NCBI GenBank assembly: GCA_041441465.1
Contig: JASDSY010000032.1
Span: 62,001-126,000 of the forward strand
Direction: 5' to 3'
Origin: JASDSY01 sp041441465
Lineage (GTDB): Bacteria > Muiribacteriota > UBA9980
DNA: 64,000 nucleotides
Under the pieces are notes generated by a model. That model saw only the letters and a list, made by a program, of their open reading frames with translations, made no database searches and was not told the origin of the DNA. Made by a program: the position numbers and the translations under genes. This document shows positions 1 through 8,249 of the stretch, piece by piece (within the stretch, counting starts at the first letter, position 1; the number at the start of each line of letters is the position of its first letter).

Positions 1-1068
1 GACAAATACGGCAATTAACTGCCATTTCAAAACTTTTTTCAAAATTATGATTTCAGGAAGCGAAAGGCCGATAACTGCCATCATAAAGGCGAGAACAGTT
101 CCGAGCGCCGCGCCTTTTTCCATAAGCGCTTTTATAATAGGTATTATTCCTGCCGCGTTCGAATACATCGGAACGCCGAGTAAAACCGCCGCAGGAACAG
201 ACCACCATGCGCCCTTTCCCATTATCGCGGCCATTTCGTTTTCGGGAACATAGCCGTGGATGCCGGCGCCTATCGCAATACCGAAAACTATGTAAATCCA
301 TACTTTATAAACTATTTCATGAACGGCGCCGACAGCGTAATTTATTCTGTCGTTCCATGTCATTTTTTCTTCGCCTGTTTCATTGTTTCCCATTTTTACG
401 CTGAATACCCACTCTTCGATATATCTTTCGAGTTTTAATATGCCTATTACGTAACCTGCGAGTATCGCTATAAAAAGGCCTGTAAATAAATACAAAGCCG
501 CGACTTTTATGCCGAACATGCCGTAGAGCAGGACAAGCGCGACTTCATTTATCATCGGTGCTGAAATAAGGAATGAAAAAGTGACTCCAAGAGGTACGCC
601 GGTTTCGACGAAGCCTATAAATAAAGGAATCGCAGAGCATGAGCAAAACGGAGTTACAATTCCAAGCGTTGCGGCCATTACGTTTCCGATAAATTCATTG
701 CGGCCGGCGAGCATTGCCCTTGTGCGTTCTGCTGTGAAAAACGACCTTATTATTCCGACAAAAAAAACTACTATTATGAGAAGCATTAAGACTTTTGGAA
801 TTTCAAAAATTAAAAACTCGATGGCGCTTCCGAAATGAGTGCCGGCGGTTAAGTTTAAAAGGTTATATGTCAAAAATTTTGCGATTTTATCGAGATTTGA
901 ATACAGAGCGTACCATAAAATTACGCCCAAAAAGATTTTAGAATATAACAAAATATTGATATTTGATTTTGCGGCATTATTATTTGAGGTATGTTCATTA
1001 CACGGGCATGTGCTGGATTCGGCTGTTTGTTCTATAGTTTTTGCTGCCTCTTCAATTTTAGTTGACAT
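1..1068 (-). CDS. Permease of the ArsP/DUF318 family (partial, runs off left edge)
   Basis: Reading the minus strand from an ATG at 1066-1068 gives one open frame of about 356 codons to the window edge. The product is a polytopic inner-membrane permease. After a Cys-rich cytosolic start (STCPCNEHT) come hydrophobic segments and the family motif TPFCSCSAIPLF, then a second half with VPAAVLLGVPMYSNAAG. This is the ArsP_1/DUF318 permease family, whose characterised members export trivalent organoarsenicals; other members handle unknown substrates. It is the last gene of the leftward thioredoxin-CcdA operon, 118 bases after ccdA. An AAAGGA ribosome site precedes the start. The family call is strong. 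The arsenical substrate is inferred from the nearby ars genes. Confidence 0.85.
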   Translation of the reverse strand, partial: MSTKIEEAAKTIEQTAESSTCPCNEHTSNNNAAKSNINILLYSKIFLGVILWYALYSNLDKIAKFLTYNLLNLTAGTHFGSAIEFLIFEIPKVLMLLIIVVFFVGIIRSFFTAERTRAMLAGRNEFIGNVMAATLGIVTPFCSCSAIPLFIGFVETGVPLGVTFSFLISAPMINEVALVLLYGMFGIKVAALYLFTGLFIAILAGYVIGILKLERYIEEWVFSVKMGNNETGEEKMTWNDRINYAVGAVHEIVYKVWIYIVFGIAIGAGIHGYVPENEMAAIMGKGAWWSVPAAVLLGVPMYSNAAGIIPIIKALMEKGAALGTVLAFMMAVIGLSLPEIIILKKVLKWQLIAVFV

Positions 1069-1186
1069 ATAAATATTGTCCTTTCGATTAGTTTGAAAAA
1101 AATAAAGCAAATTGCAGAAATGACAATTCGCTTTATTTCTATATTTTTTTTAAATTAAAAACTTAACTCAAGTTTTGCGTTTAACT

Positions 1187-1888
1187 TTATTGCGTTATAA
1201 AATAAATTCCCACGCCAAGTATTAAAACTGCGGCTACTTTTTTAAATACTTTATTGGTCCATGCCAGTTTTTCAGATGAAATAAGATTTTGTGCCGCGCC
1301 GATTGAGGTGCCGGCGATTATAATTAAAACCGAGTGGCCTATAGCGTATGCAAAAAGCAGTGTGCCGCCGTAAGTGTAGCTTCCTCCTTTGGCCATATAC
1401 GCAAGAATTACCGCCAAAACCGGTACTGCGCATGGCGCTGACACAATGCCAAATAATGCGCCGAGAACTATGGCGCCGAGAGGGCCTTTCCATGTAACTT
1501 TCGATGTTAACATAGATAAACGGTTGCTTTTAAATTCAAGCATTCCGAGAAGGTGCAGCGACATTAAAACGCAGATAAAAAAAATTATGTAATTCCAATG
1601 TTTGCCGACATTTCCGAAAAGCTTGCCGAATGCCACCGCAAAAATTCCAAGTCCGGTGAATGTCAGGCCTATGCCGAGAACGAATAAAAACGAGAAAATT
1701 AAAGATTTTTTAAATCCTTTAAAATCATCGTATCCTCCGACAAAGCCCATCATTAGAGGCACCATCGCAAGGACGCAGGGGTTTGATGCTGTAAGAAGGC
1801 CGCCGAGAAAAGCCGCGATAACAGCGAAAAGCGGATTTGTTGAGATGTAGCTTCCCATGTTTTGAATAAAGGATTCAAGAAATTCCAT
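1187..1888 (-). CDS. CcdA/DsbD-like transmembrane thiol-disulfide carrier
   Basis: A 233-residue membrane protein with six hydrophobic segments. It carries the two paired proline-cysteine motifs of the CcdA/DsbD transmembrane domain: SNPCVLAMVPL near residue 36 and SAPCAVPVLAV near residue 150. Such proteins move electrons from cytosolic thioredoxin across the membrane to extracytoplasmic thiol partners. The start overlaps the stop of the upstream thioredoxin gene (TAATG), so the two are translationally coupled. The partner is probably that exported thioredoxin-like protein. With the downstream permease the operon looks like a redox and efflux unit. Confidence 0.85.
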   Translation of the reverse strand: MEFLESFIQNMGSYISTNPLFAVIAAFLGGLLTASNPCVLAMVPLMMGFVGGYDDFKGFKKSLIFSFLFVLGIGLTFTGLGIFAVAFGKLFGNVGKHWNYIIFFICVLMSLHLLGMLEFKSNRLSMLTSKVTWKGPLGAIVLGALFGIVSAPCAVPVLAVILAYMAKGGSYTYGGTLLFAYAIGHSVLIIIAGTSIGAAQNLISSEKLAWTNKVFKKVAAVLILGVGIYFITQ

Positions 1889-2343
1889 TATAATTTAGCT
1901 CCTAATTCTTTTAATTTAGCTGTAATTTCTTCTTTCGGGTAAAATCCTTCATGACGGAATATTTCGTTTTCTTTAGAATCAAGGAATATCTGAGTAGGTA
2001 TAAGTATTACTTTGTATTTTTCGGCGATTTCCTTGTTTTCTGAAATGTCGTGATTTTTAACGTCAACTTTTCCATTTAATTCGTTTTTTAGTTCTTCGAT
2101 TATCGGTTTCATTTTTTTGCACTGCATGCAGCGGCCCATACCGAATTCATATAATGAAAATTCAGGTTTCAGATTTGTTTCAGAAGTTGCGGCATTGTTT
2201 GCCGGCGTTACTGCGTTAACACTAATTTCACTTGACTTTAAACTGTTTTCATTGGTCTGGTTTTCGTTTGAAAAAGATACTTCGCCGAATACTAATATAA
2301 TAAAACCTGTGATAAATATGAATTTAAAAATATTTTTAAACAT
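1888..2343 (-). CDS. Exported thioredoxin-like protein
   Basis: A 151-residue protein with an N-terminal hydrophobic signal or anchor (residues about 4-24), a low-complexity Asn/Ser linker, and a thioredoxin fold beginning near residue 63. The active site reads GRCMQCKKMKP, a CXXC motif. The cis-proline region is seen in ILIPTQIFLD and a C-terminal helix follows. It probably acts outside the cytoplasmic membrane, receiving electrons from the coupled CcdA protein. An AAGGGA site lies upstream of the ATG. Confidence 0.85.
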   Translation of the reverse strand: MFKNIFKFIFITGFIILVFGEVSFSNENQTNENSLKSSEISVNAVTPANNAATSETNLKPEFSLYEFGMGRCMQCKKMKPIIEELKNELNGKVDVKNHDISENKEIAEKYKVILIPTQIFLDSKENEIFRHEGFYPKEEITAKLKELGAKL

Positions 2344-2398
2344 TTTAAGCTGTTCCCTTCTTTTTAGTTTATTCGATGTTAAAATAAATTTTATTGAT

Positions 2399-2632
2399 TT
2401 AGCTTTTTAGCATAGTTACAAGATCCGCTGCCGATAAAACTTTTCCCGCGAATTTTACTTTGCCGTCAATAACAAGCGCCGGCGTTGTCATTACGCCGTA
2501 ACCCATGATTTTAGATAATTCTTCTACTTTAACGACTTCAGCCTCCATATTAGCAGTTTTTAAAGCTTCTTTAACATTTTCAAAAAGCGTTTTACATTTT
2601 GCGCAGCCTGTGCCTAAAACTTCGATTTTCAT
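2399..2632 (-). CDS. Small thioredoxin-family protein (redox-active disulfide protein 2 type)
   Basis: A 77-residue cytosolic thioredoxin-fold protein of the type annotated as redox-active disulfide protein 2. It has the active site GTGCAKCKTL at residues 7-16 and a cis-proline loop MTTPALVIDGKV. Such proteins often sit beside ArsP/DUF318 permeases. It is the first gene of the leftward operon (this gene, exported thioredoxin, CcdA, permease). An AGGAGGAG ribosome site precedes the ATG. A candidate sigma-54 promoter lies at 2793-2807 and a long inverted repeat in the predicted leader. Confidence 0.88.
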   Translation of the reverse strand: MKIEVLGTGCAKCKTLFENVKEALKTANMEAEVVKVEELSKIMGYGVMTTPALVIDGKVKFAGKVLSAADLVTMLKS

Positions 2633-2681
2633 AAAATTAACTCCTCCTGGTGTTTTAAATTTGTGTAGTAATTTAAAATAG

Positions 2682-2766
2682 ATTGGAGGCCTTAAAATTA
2701 TTTTATTGTAAATTGTGCAAAGTATTCACCAATAAATCACAAATTTACAATAAATAGGCCTCCAAA
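2682..2766 (-). repeat. Imperfect inverted repeat in predicted 5' leader of thioredoxin operon
   Basis: The arms begin ATTGGAGGCCT on the left and end AGGCCTCCAAAT on the right. Inside these, TTATTGTAAATTGTG pairs with CACAAATTTACAATAA. In the leftward transcript it would form a long hairpin just upstream of the AGGAGGAG ribosome site. It has no T-run typical of an intrinsic terminator. It may be a leader structure or a palindromic element. Confidence 0.7.
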
Positions 2767-2792
2767 TAAAAAACATCTTGTAATTTCAAAAA

Positions 2793-2807
2793 GCAATTTT
2801 CGTGCCG
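2793..2807 (-). promoter_or_regulatory. Candidate sigma-54 promoter of thioredoxin/CcdA/permease operon
   Basis: On the minus strand the sequence reads CGGCAC, five bases, TTGC. This matches the sigma-54 -24/-12 consensus TGGCAC-N5-TTGC with one change. A divergently oriented sigma-54 activator gene lies next door, which raises its likelihood. Transcription would start near 2781. Confidence 0.55.
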
Positions 2808-3091
2808 TTAAATTTTTATTTTTGAAATTAATTAAACGGTAAAAGCAAAAAATATAAAGTACCGAAGTTATTATTAAATAAAAGGATTTTTATGTCAATA
2901 ATAACAAATAAATTAATTTATTGTGGTTTGGCGATAATTTTATTATTATATAAAAGCACATTTATAATAATTTGCACTGTGCATTGAATAAAAACAGTGC
3001 ATTTTATTTTTAACTGTGATATAATTTTTATTTATATGAATTAGTTATTCTTAATAAATTGTTTTTGAAATTAAATGAAAATGGTGAATAA

Positions 3092-4126
3092 ATGTCAAAT
3101 ACTGTATCAGTTCATACATCTGGTATTATAAAAGAAGAAATAATCTTTAAATCTAAAAAATTCGCGAAAGTTCTTGAAACGGCTAAGGCTTCTGCGCTTT
3201 CAGATGCCCCTGTTTTAATTTACGGCGAATCAGGCACCGGTAAAGAAGTCGTGGCTGATTTTATACATAAAAACAGCGTCCGCAAAGAGGAAAGAATAAT
3301 AAAAATAAACTGCGTAGCGTTACCTGAAAACCTCTTTGAAAGCGAGCTATTTGGTTATGAGGCACACGCATTTACCGGAGCGGTTAAACAAAAAAAAGGC
3401 TTTTTTGAGTTGGCCGACAAAGGCACCATTTTTCTTGACGAAATCGGCGAAATTCCATTATCGCTCCAGCCAAAACTTTTAAGAGTATTACAGGAAAAAG
3501 AAATTTTAAGAATCGGCGGTAATATACCTAAAAAAGTTGATTTCAGGATTATTTCAGCGTCAAATAAAAACCTTAAAATCCTTGTTCAAAAAGGATTATT
3601 CAGGGAAGATCTTTATTACCGCCTTAATATCATTGAGTTAAATATGCCGCCTTTACGCGAAAGGCGGGAAGATATAATGCCGTTAATTAATCATTTTGTG
3701 AAATTATTCGCTGAAAAGTATCATAAAAAAATTATGGGATTTGAAAAAAGCGCTATTGAATGTCTCGAAAACTATCCATGGTTCGGTAATATTCGTGAAT
3801 TGAAAAACATTATGGAAAGGCTTGTTATATTTGAAAAAGGGCCGTTGATAACTACGGAATTTTTTCCTGACGACCTTTGCACAAAGGCCAGGACCTGCTC
3901 TAATAAATCATGTTTAGGTTCGTTAAAGAGCGGAGATAACTCTGGTAAAAAAGATAATAATTTACGCGAAAATATTGAAAAACAGCTAATTGAAAATGCG
4001 CTTATTGAATTTAACGGCAATCAAGTTAAAGCTGCCGAAAAGCTGGAAATGCATAGAAATACAATGCGGTTAAAAATCAAAAAATATGAAATCGATGTTA
4101 ATGCTTTGAAAAATCGTTTGAGTTAA
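3092..4126 (+). CDS. Sigma-54-dependent transcriptional activator (AAA+ and Fis HTH, no receiver domain)
   Basis: A 344-residue bacterial enhancer-binding protein. The AAA+ domain starts almost at once: Walker A GESGTGK at 45-51, sigma-54 contact loop HAFTGA at 92-97 (family consensus GAFTGA, here Gly to His), Walker B GTIFLDEIGE at 111-120, and FGNIRELKN near 231. A Fis-type helix-turn-helix fills residues about 303-335. There is no receiver, GAF or PAS domain. Three cysteines (263, 269, 274) cluster in the linker between the AAA+ and DNA-binding domains and could bind a metal or metalloid. Sigma-54-like promoters lie on both sides of the gene (2793-2807 and 4285-4300), so it probably switches on both flanking permease operons. 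Confidence 0.9.
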   Translation: MSNTVSVHTSGIIKEEIIFKSKKFAKVLETAKASALSDAPVLIYGESGTGKEVVADFIHKNSVRKEERIIKINCVALPENLFESELFGYEAHAFTGAVKQKKGFFELADKGTIFLDEIGEIPLSLQPKLLRVLQEKEILRIGGNIPKKVDFRIISASNKNLKILVQKGLFREDLYYRLNIIELNMPPLRERREDIMPLINHFVKLFAEKYHKKIMGFEKSAIECLENYPWFGNIRELKNIMERLVIFEKGPLITTEFFPDDLCTKARTCSNKSCLGSLKSGDNSGKKDNNLRENIEKQLIENALIEFNGNQVKAAEKLEMHRNTMRLKIKKYEIDVNALKNRLS

Positions 4127-4214
4127 GATTGTTTTTGTTATTTATGCATTTACTGTAATATGGTTTAAACTCCTATAAACTCTTAAAAATATTATTTTAC
4201 AAATTGAATTTTTT

Positions 4215-4250
4215 AACTGTGTAATCTGAATTAACCCGGATTATACAGTT
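4215..4250. promoter_or_regulatory. Dyad upstream of permease: possible activator site or weak terminator
   Basis: AACTGTGTAATC and GATTATACAGTT are inverted 12-base arms with one mismatch, separated by 12 bases. The dyad lies 35 bases upstream of the sigma-54 promoter and 90 bases after the activator gene, followed by an AT-rich run. It may be an enhancer site or a terminator-like hairpin. A related ACTGT...ACAGT dyad lies at 2973-3001 on the other side of the activator. Confidence 0.4.
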
Positions 4251-4284
4251 ATTTTATTTATTTGATTTTAAAACTAATTTTAAA

Positions 4285-4300
4285 TGGCATAAAAATTGCA
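4285..4300 (+). promoter_or_regulatory. Sigma-54-type promoter of second permease
   Basis: TGGCAT, five A residues, then TTGCA: a near-perfect -24/-12 sigma-54 promoter with the required GG-to-GC spacing. It lies 45 bases upstream of the permease ATG and directly follows the sigma-54 activator gene. Confidence 0.75.
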
Positions 4301-4344
4301 TTTGCACTAAAAGAAACTAAAAACAAGAAAGTGTGGTATTTTTT

Positions 4345-5643
4345 ATGTTATGGAAGGATGAATTTAAAAATCTGTTATGGCTTTTAATAGGCTTTCTGGC
4401 CTGTTACTATATTCCTGTCGGTAATCCGCGTTTTGATAATGCGCTAAAAGAAGCGCTTGAACTTACGAAATGGTATGCGCAGGAACATGTTCTGTTATGC
4501 CTTGTTCCGGCTTTTTTTATTGCAGGCGCGATATCAGTTTTTGTCAGTAAAGATTCGGTTATGAAATATCTCGGCCCTAAAGCCAATAAATTTGTGGCTT
4601 ATGGCGTGGCTTCCGTTTCTGGAACAATCCTCGCCGTCTGCTCCTGCACAATTTTACCTCTGTTTACAGGCATTTATAAAATGGGCGCCGGTCTTGGGCC
4701 CGCTATCGCCTTTCTTTATTCCGGCCCGGCGATAAGCGTTCTGGCGATAATCATAACCGCGCGGATTCTCGGTCTTGAAATCGGTGTCGCAAGGGCTGTC
4801 GGCGCTGTTTCATTCAGTATTATAATTGGTGCTATTATGCATTTTATTTACCGGAATGAAGAATTGGAAAAAGTGAATGCGCAAATGTACATTGGCGAAA
4901 CTGAGGAAAAAAGAAATCTCTGGCAGACCGCGCTTTATTTTTTCTCGATGGTCGGCATTTTAGTATTCGCTAACTGGGCAAAAGCCAGTGAAGCCGATCC
5001 AACATGGTTTTTTATATACGCAAATAAATGGGTCATTACAAGTGCTTTTGCTGTAATGTTTGCGGTGATATTAGTATTATGGTATGGCGTTAATATTTTT
5101 AAGATGCTGCTTTCGGCTGCTTCGGTATTTATCGCGTGGATTTTGTTTCCGCATCAGCCTATGGCGCCTTTTATTGTCGGAGTTATTACGCTTTCAATAA
5201 TAACAAGTTTTGATAAAGGCGAAACCGGTGAATGGTTTAAAGCTTCGTGGGATTTTGCCAAACAGATTATGCCGTTACTGCTTGGCGGTGTTTTTATAAG
5301 CGGATTTTTACTCGGCCGGCCGGGCAATGAAGGGATTATTCCAAATGTATGGATAAGCCAGTCAGTGGGCGGTAATTCAATATTTGCAAATTTTATTTCA
5401 TCTGTGATAGGCGCATTTATGTATTTTGCGACTTTAACTGAAGTTCCGATACTTCAGGGACTTATTGGAAGCGGTATGGGAAAAGGGCCGGCGCTTGCTC
5501 TTTTATTGGCCGGCCCGGCTCTTTCGCTGCCAAGTATGCTTGTTATTAAAAGCGTTATAGGAACTCAAAAAACTGCCGTATATGTAACTCTTGTTGTTAT
5601 CATGGCGACAATAACCGGTTTATTTTATGGTATGTTTTTTTAA
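4345..5643 (+). CDS. Permease of the ArsP/DUF318 family
   Basis: A 432-residue polytopic membrane permease, homologous in plan to the one at the left window edge. The diagnostic motif is VCSCTILPLFTGIY with a following LYSGPAISVLAI; the second half repeats the pattern with AFMYFATLTEVPILQG and LLLAGPALSLPSM. The family exports organoarsenicals or unknown small molecules. I chose the ATG at 4345. A GTG at 4333 is also in frame, but it overlaps the AAGAAAG ribosome-like site. The strong sigma-54-type promoter upstream implies control by the adjacent activator. The DGC protein gene follows closely. Confidence 0.85.
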   Translation: MLWKDEFKNLLWLLIGFLACYYIPVGNPRFDNALKEALELTKWYAQEHVLLCLVPAFFIAGAISVFVSKDSVMKYLGPKANKFVAYGVASVSGTILAVCSCTILPLFTGIYKMGAGLGPAIAFLYSGPAISVLAIIITARILGLEIGVARAVGAVSFSIIIGAIMHFIYRNEELEKVNAQMYIGETEEKRNLWQTALYFFSMVGILVFANWAKASEADPTWFFIYANKWVITSAFAVMFAVILVLWYGVNIFKMLLSAASVFIAWILFPHQPMAPFIVGVITLSIITSFDKGETGEWFKASWDFAKQIMPLLLGGVFISGFLLGRPGNEGIIPNVWISQSVGGNSIFANFISSVIGAFMYFATLTEVPILQGLIGSGMGKGPALALLLAGPALSLPSMLVIKSVIGTQKTAVYVTLVVIMATITGLFYGMFF

Positions 5644-5667
5644 ATTCAAATTATGGAGGTAATCAAT

Positions 5668-6051
5668 ATGTCAAATGTGAATCAAAATTCATGCTCATGC
5701 AGTGCGGCTCCTAAACTAATATTTCCGTGTTCGGGCGGTTCGGATGTCGGTGAAATAACAGACCGTGCGGCGAGAAAAGTTACAATCGACGGTGCCGGAA
5801 AAATGTATTGCCTTGCCGGCATAGGCGGAGGAGTATCGGGAATAATCGCTACGACTGAATCGGCTGCCAAAGTTATTGCAATTGACGGATGCCCTTTGAG
5901 CTGCGCCAAAAAAACTCTTGAGAAGGCAGGTATAACAAATATAATTCATATCAATCTTCATAATCTCGGCTTAGAAAAACTTAAATCTCCGGCGACTGAA
6001 GAAAATATAAATAAAGTTGCTGCCGAATGCGCTAAACAATTAGGATGTTAA
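5668..6051 (+). CDS. Putative zinc-binding DGC-domain protein
   Basis: A 127-residue cytosolic protein rich in conserved cysteines: SCSCS at the start, FPCSGGSDVG, MYCLAGIGGG and IDGCPLSCAKK. This pattern matches the DGC family of putative zinc-binding proteins (PF08859), whose biochemical role is unknown. Members are often encoded beside permeases and thiol-redox genes, as here. The start is the ATG at 5668 because a GGAGG ribosome site at 5655-5659 stands before it; an upstream ATG at 5653 overlaps that site. Probably co-transcribed with the permease 24 bases upstream. Confidence 0.8.
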   Translation: MSNVNQNSCSCSAAPKLIFPCSGGSDVGEITDRAARKVTIDGAGKMYCLAGIGGGVSGIIATTESAAKVIAIDGCPLSCAKKTLEKAGITNIIHINLHNLGLEKLKSPATEENINKVAAECAKQLGC

Positions 6052-6095
6052 CTGGTAAATAATAAAAATATAAATCTAAACCAGTTTAATTTTAT
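6050..6095. terminator. Weak hairpin between convergent genes
   Basis: AACTGGT and ACCAGTT can pair over a long loop, followed by TAATTTTATT. It lies between the convergent DGC gene and arsC. The loop is long, so the call is tentative. Confidence 0.35.
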
Positions 6096-6099
6096 TATA

Positions 6100-6516
6100 T
6101 TAATTGGATATTTTGAATGTTTCTAATATCCAATTTTTTATTTCATCGCGTGTACTTCTAAAGGCTGTTTCAATTTCTTTAGGCGTGCCTGAAACATTTG
6201 ACGGATCATTAAAACTATGATGGATTATTTTCCTGGCTCCTGGAATATACGGACAGGTTTCCTGGGCGCTGTCACATACGGTAACGACGAAATCGAAATC
6301 TGCCGCCTTGAATTCATCGACATTCTTAGAATAATGCGATGAAATGTCAATGCCTATTTCTCGCAGAGTATTAATTGCGTTGATATTTACTTTTGTTGGC
6401 TCAGTTCCTGCGCTTGCTGCTTCATATTTTTCTTTAAGCAAAGCATTCATCAAACCTTCAGCTATCTGTGACCGGCAGGAATTATGAGTGCAGACGAAAA
6501 GTACTTTTAATTTCAT
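6100..6516 (-). CDS. arsC: Arsenate reductase, thioredoxin-coupled
   Basis: A low-molecular-weight phosphatase-fold arsenate reductase of about 138 residues. It reduces arsenate to arsenite in the cytosol. The P-loop is VCTHNSCRSQ, with the nucleophilic Cys at the start. The redox pair CDSAQETC follows near residues 81-88, giving the three-cysteine relay of the thioredoxin-dependent class. The ATG at 6516 is preferred because AAAGGTG lies 8 bases before it; an ATG at 6522 is also in frame. It is the third gene of the leftward arsR-acr3-arsC operon, 47 bases after acr3. Confidence 0.93.
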   Translation of the reverse strand: MKLKVLFVCTHNSCRSQIAEGLMNALLKEKYEAASAGTEPTKVNINAINTLREIGIDISSHYSKNVDEFKAADFDFVVTVCDSAQETCPYIPGARKIIHHSFNDPSNVSGTPKEIETAFRSTRDEIKNWILETFKISN

Positions 6517-6563
6517 TGTCATACACCTTTAATAAAAAATTGTGAACAAGTTTTTTCAATAAA

Positions 6564-7643
6564 TTAACAACTACATTTTTTTGTTTCAGCTTCAATATTT
6601 CTTTTGAAAAATATTTTACCAAACCAGAATGCCACATTAACAAGTGCTATCATTACAGGCACCTCTACAAGCGGGCCGATGACTGCGGCAAATGCCGCGC
6701 CGTGCTTGATTCCAAAAACGCCTACCGCAACTGCAATTGCAAGTTCAAAATTATTGCTTGCCGCGGTAAATGACAATGTCGTTGATTGCTCATAAGTGGC
6801 GTTAAAATTCATACTTAAAAAGAAACTTAATATGAACATTACGACAAAGTAAATTAAGAGCGGTATTGCTATTTTTACGACATTCATCGGCTGCGCTATT
6901 ATCTGTTGCCCCTGGATTGAAAACATTACAACAATTGTGAAAAGCAGTGAAATTAAGGTGAGCGGGCTTATCTTAGGAATGAATGATTTTTCATACCATT
7001 CTTTATTTTTGGCTTTGATTAAAGTGAAGCGTGTTATCATCCCGGCGATGAATGGAATTCCAAGATAGATGAAAACGCTTACGGCGATATCTTTTATTGA
7101 AATATTGACATATTCGCCTTTTAATCCAAAATAAGGCGGTAAAATAGTGACGAAAATATAAGCGAATAAAGAATAAAACAATACCTGAAAAATTGAGTTA
7201 AACGCTACAAGGCCGGCGGCGTATTCGGTATCGCCTTTAGCCAGATCATTCCATACTATAACCATTGCGATACAGCGCGCAAGTCCGATTAATATAAGTC
7301 CTATCATATATTCAGGATAATCTTTTAAAAATATTATTGCCAACGCGAACATTAAAACCGGCCCGATTATCCAGTTCTGGACAAGCGAAAGCGTTAATAT
7401 TCTGTAATTTCTGAAAACTTCTGATAATTCTTCATATTTAACCTTGGCAAGCGGCGGATACATCATCAAAATCAGGCCGAGCGCTATAGGAATGGAAGTC
7501 GTGCCTATTGAAAACTTCATAAGTATTTCATTAACTTGCGGAAATAAATAACCGCCGCCGATGCCGGCCGCCATCGCCAGAAATATCCATAAAGTGAGGA
7601 ACCTGTCTAAAAATGATAATTTTGATGAAATGCCAGTACTCAT
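6564..7643 (-). CDS. acr3: Arsenite efflux transporter, ACR3 family
   Basis: A 359-residue membrane protein with about ten hydrophobic helices. It matches the ACR3 arsenite exporter family, including GLARCIAMVIVWNDLAKGD with the conserved Cys in helix 4, and SFTAASNNFELAIAVAVG near residue 295. It exports arsenite made by ArsC. The tail ends KKCSC, a short Cys-rich C-terminus. A strong AAGGAG ribosome site precedes the ATG. It lies between arsR and arsC in one operon. Confidence 0.95.
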   Translation of the reverse strand: MSTGISSKLSFLDRFLTLWIFLAMAAGIGGGYLFPQVNEILMKFSIGTTSIPIALGLILMMYPPLAKVKYEELSEVFRNYRILTLSLVQNWIIGPVLMFALAIIFLKDYPEYMIGLILIGLARCIAMVIVWNDLAKGDTEYAAGLVAFNSIFQVLFYSLFAYIFVTILPPYFGLKGEYVNISIKDIAVSVFIYLGIPFIAGMITRFTLIKAKNKEWYEKSFIPKISPLTLISLLFTIVVMFSIQGQQIIAQPMNVVKIAIPLLIYFVVMFILSFFLSMNFNATYEQSTTLSFTAASNNFELAIAVAVGVFGIKHGAAFAAVIGPLVEVPVMIALVNVAFWFGKIFFKRNIEAETKKCSC

Positions 7644-7689
7644 TGATTAATGCTCCTTATTATTTTTAGTTTTATTGAGTTATAGATTT

Positions 7690-8055
7690 TTAAATAGTTT
7701 TTTTACTTTTAATATCATGGCAATTTTCGAGCTTGTTTAGTTCGTCAAGCTTTTTAATATCCTTTTTTATGATTGGTGAATTTTGAATAATTTTTTTTGT
7801 AATATCTAAAAACTCCGAGTAATCTTTATCTATTTTGGGATTGAGCCTGTAATACATCCATTGTCCTTTTCTTTTGGATATAACAAGATTGGTTCTTTTT
7901 AAATAAGTAAGATGACGGCTTGTTTTGGAATGTGTCGATTTTAATACTTCAGAAAATTTGCAGACGCAAACTTCATTTCCGTCAATTAACATACCAAGAA
8001 TCCGCAGCCTGACTTCTTCAGAAAAAGCTTTGAAAAATTCAGCTATATGTTTCAT
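7690..8055 (-). CDS. arsR: ArsR-family arsenite-responsive repressor
   Basis: A 121-residue winged-helix repressor of the ArsR/SmtB family. The metalloid-binding motif EVCVCKF places Cys30 and Cys32 in the alpha-3 helix, the classical arsenite-sensing arrangement; the recognition helix follows (STHSKTSRHLTYLKR). Arsenite binding should release it from DNA and induce the arsR-acr3-arsC operon. A GAGGAGG site precedes the ATG. Its target is probably the dyad between the -10 box at 8120-8125 and the start codon. Confidence 0.93.
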   Translation of the reverse strand: MKHIAEFFKAFSEEVRLRILGMLIDGNEVCVCKFSEVLKSTHSKTSRHLTYLKRTNLVISKRKGQWMYYRLNPKIDKDYSEFLDITKKIIQNSPIIKKDIKKLDELNKLENCHDIKSKKTI

Positions 8056-8119
8056 TTGAAATGTCCTCCTCGTTCTATAAAGTATTATTGCATAACCGTT
8101 AAAGCAAAAATATTATTTA

Positions 8120-8148
8120 ATTATATACAGTTTGCTTTATAAAGTCAA
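8120..8148 (-). promoter_or_regulatory. Sigma-70 promoter of arsR-acr3-arsC
   Basis: On the minus strand: TTGACT, a 17-base spacer, then TATAAT. Downstream of the -10 box, TATTATTGC (8083-8091) and GCAAAAATA (8104-8112) form an imperfect dyad over the likely transcription start, a plausible ArsR operator. Confidence 0.8.
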
Positions 8149-8249
8149 TATGCGGATATTAACTTTATTTAATATTTGAAATGTGTTTTAAATATGGGAA
8201 ATCACCGGATTACAGTAATAGCTTATCTGTAAAATATTAAATTAAAAAC

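Larger units (their letters stand above)
2633..3091. promoter_or_regulatory. Divergent control region between thioredoxin operon and sigma-54 activator
   Basis: This 459-base AT-rich spacer separates two divergent transcription units. It holds a long inverted repeat (2682-2766), a leftward sigma-54-type promoter (2793-2807), a 21-base stretch (2835-2855) resembling the arsR promoter region, and a dyad TGCACTGT / ACAGTGCA (2973-2980 and 2994-3001). I see no convincing coding sequence in it. Confidence 0.6.

Noticed and set aside
47..838. Short rightward and leftward ORFs over the first 0.8 kb
   Set aside because: They are shadows of the partial leftward permease, whose frame is open through 1-1068 and has clear family motifs.
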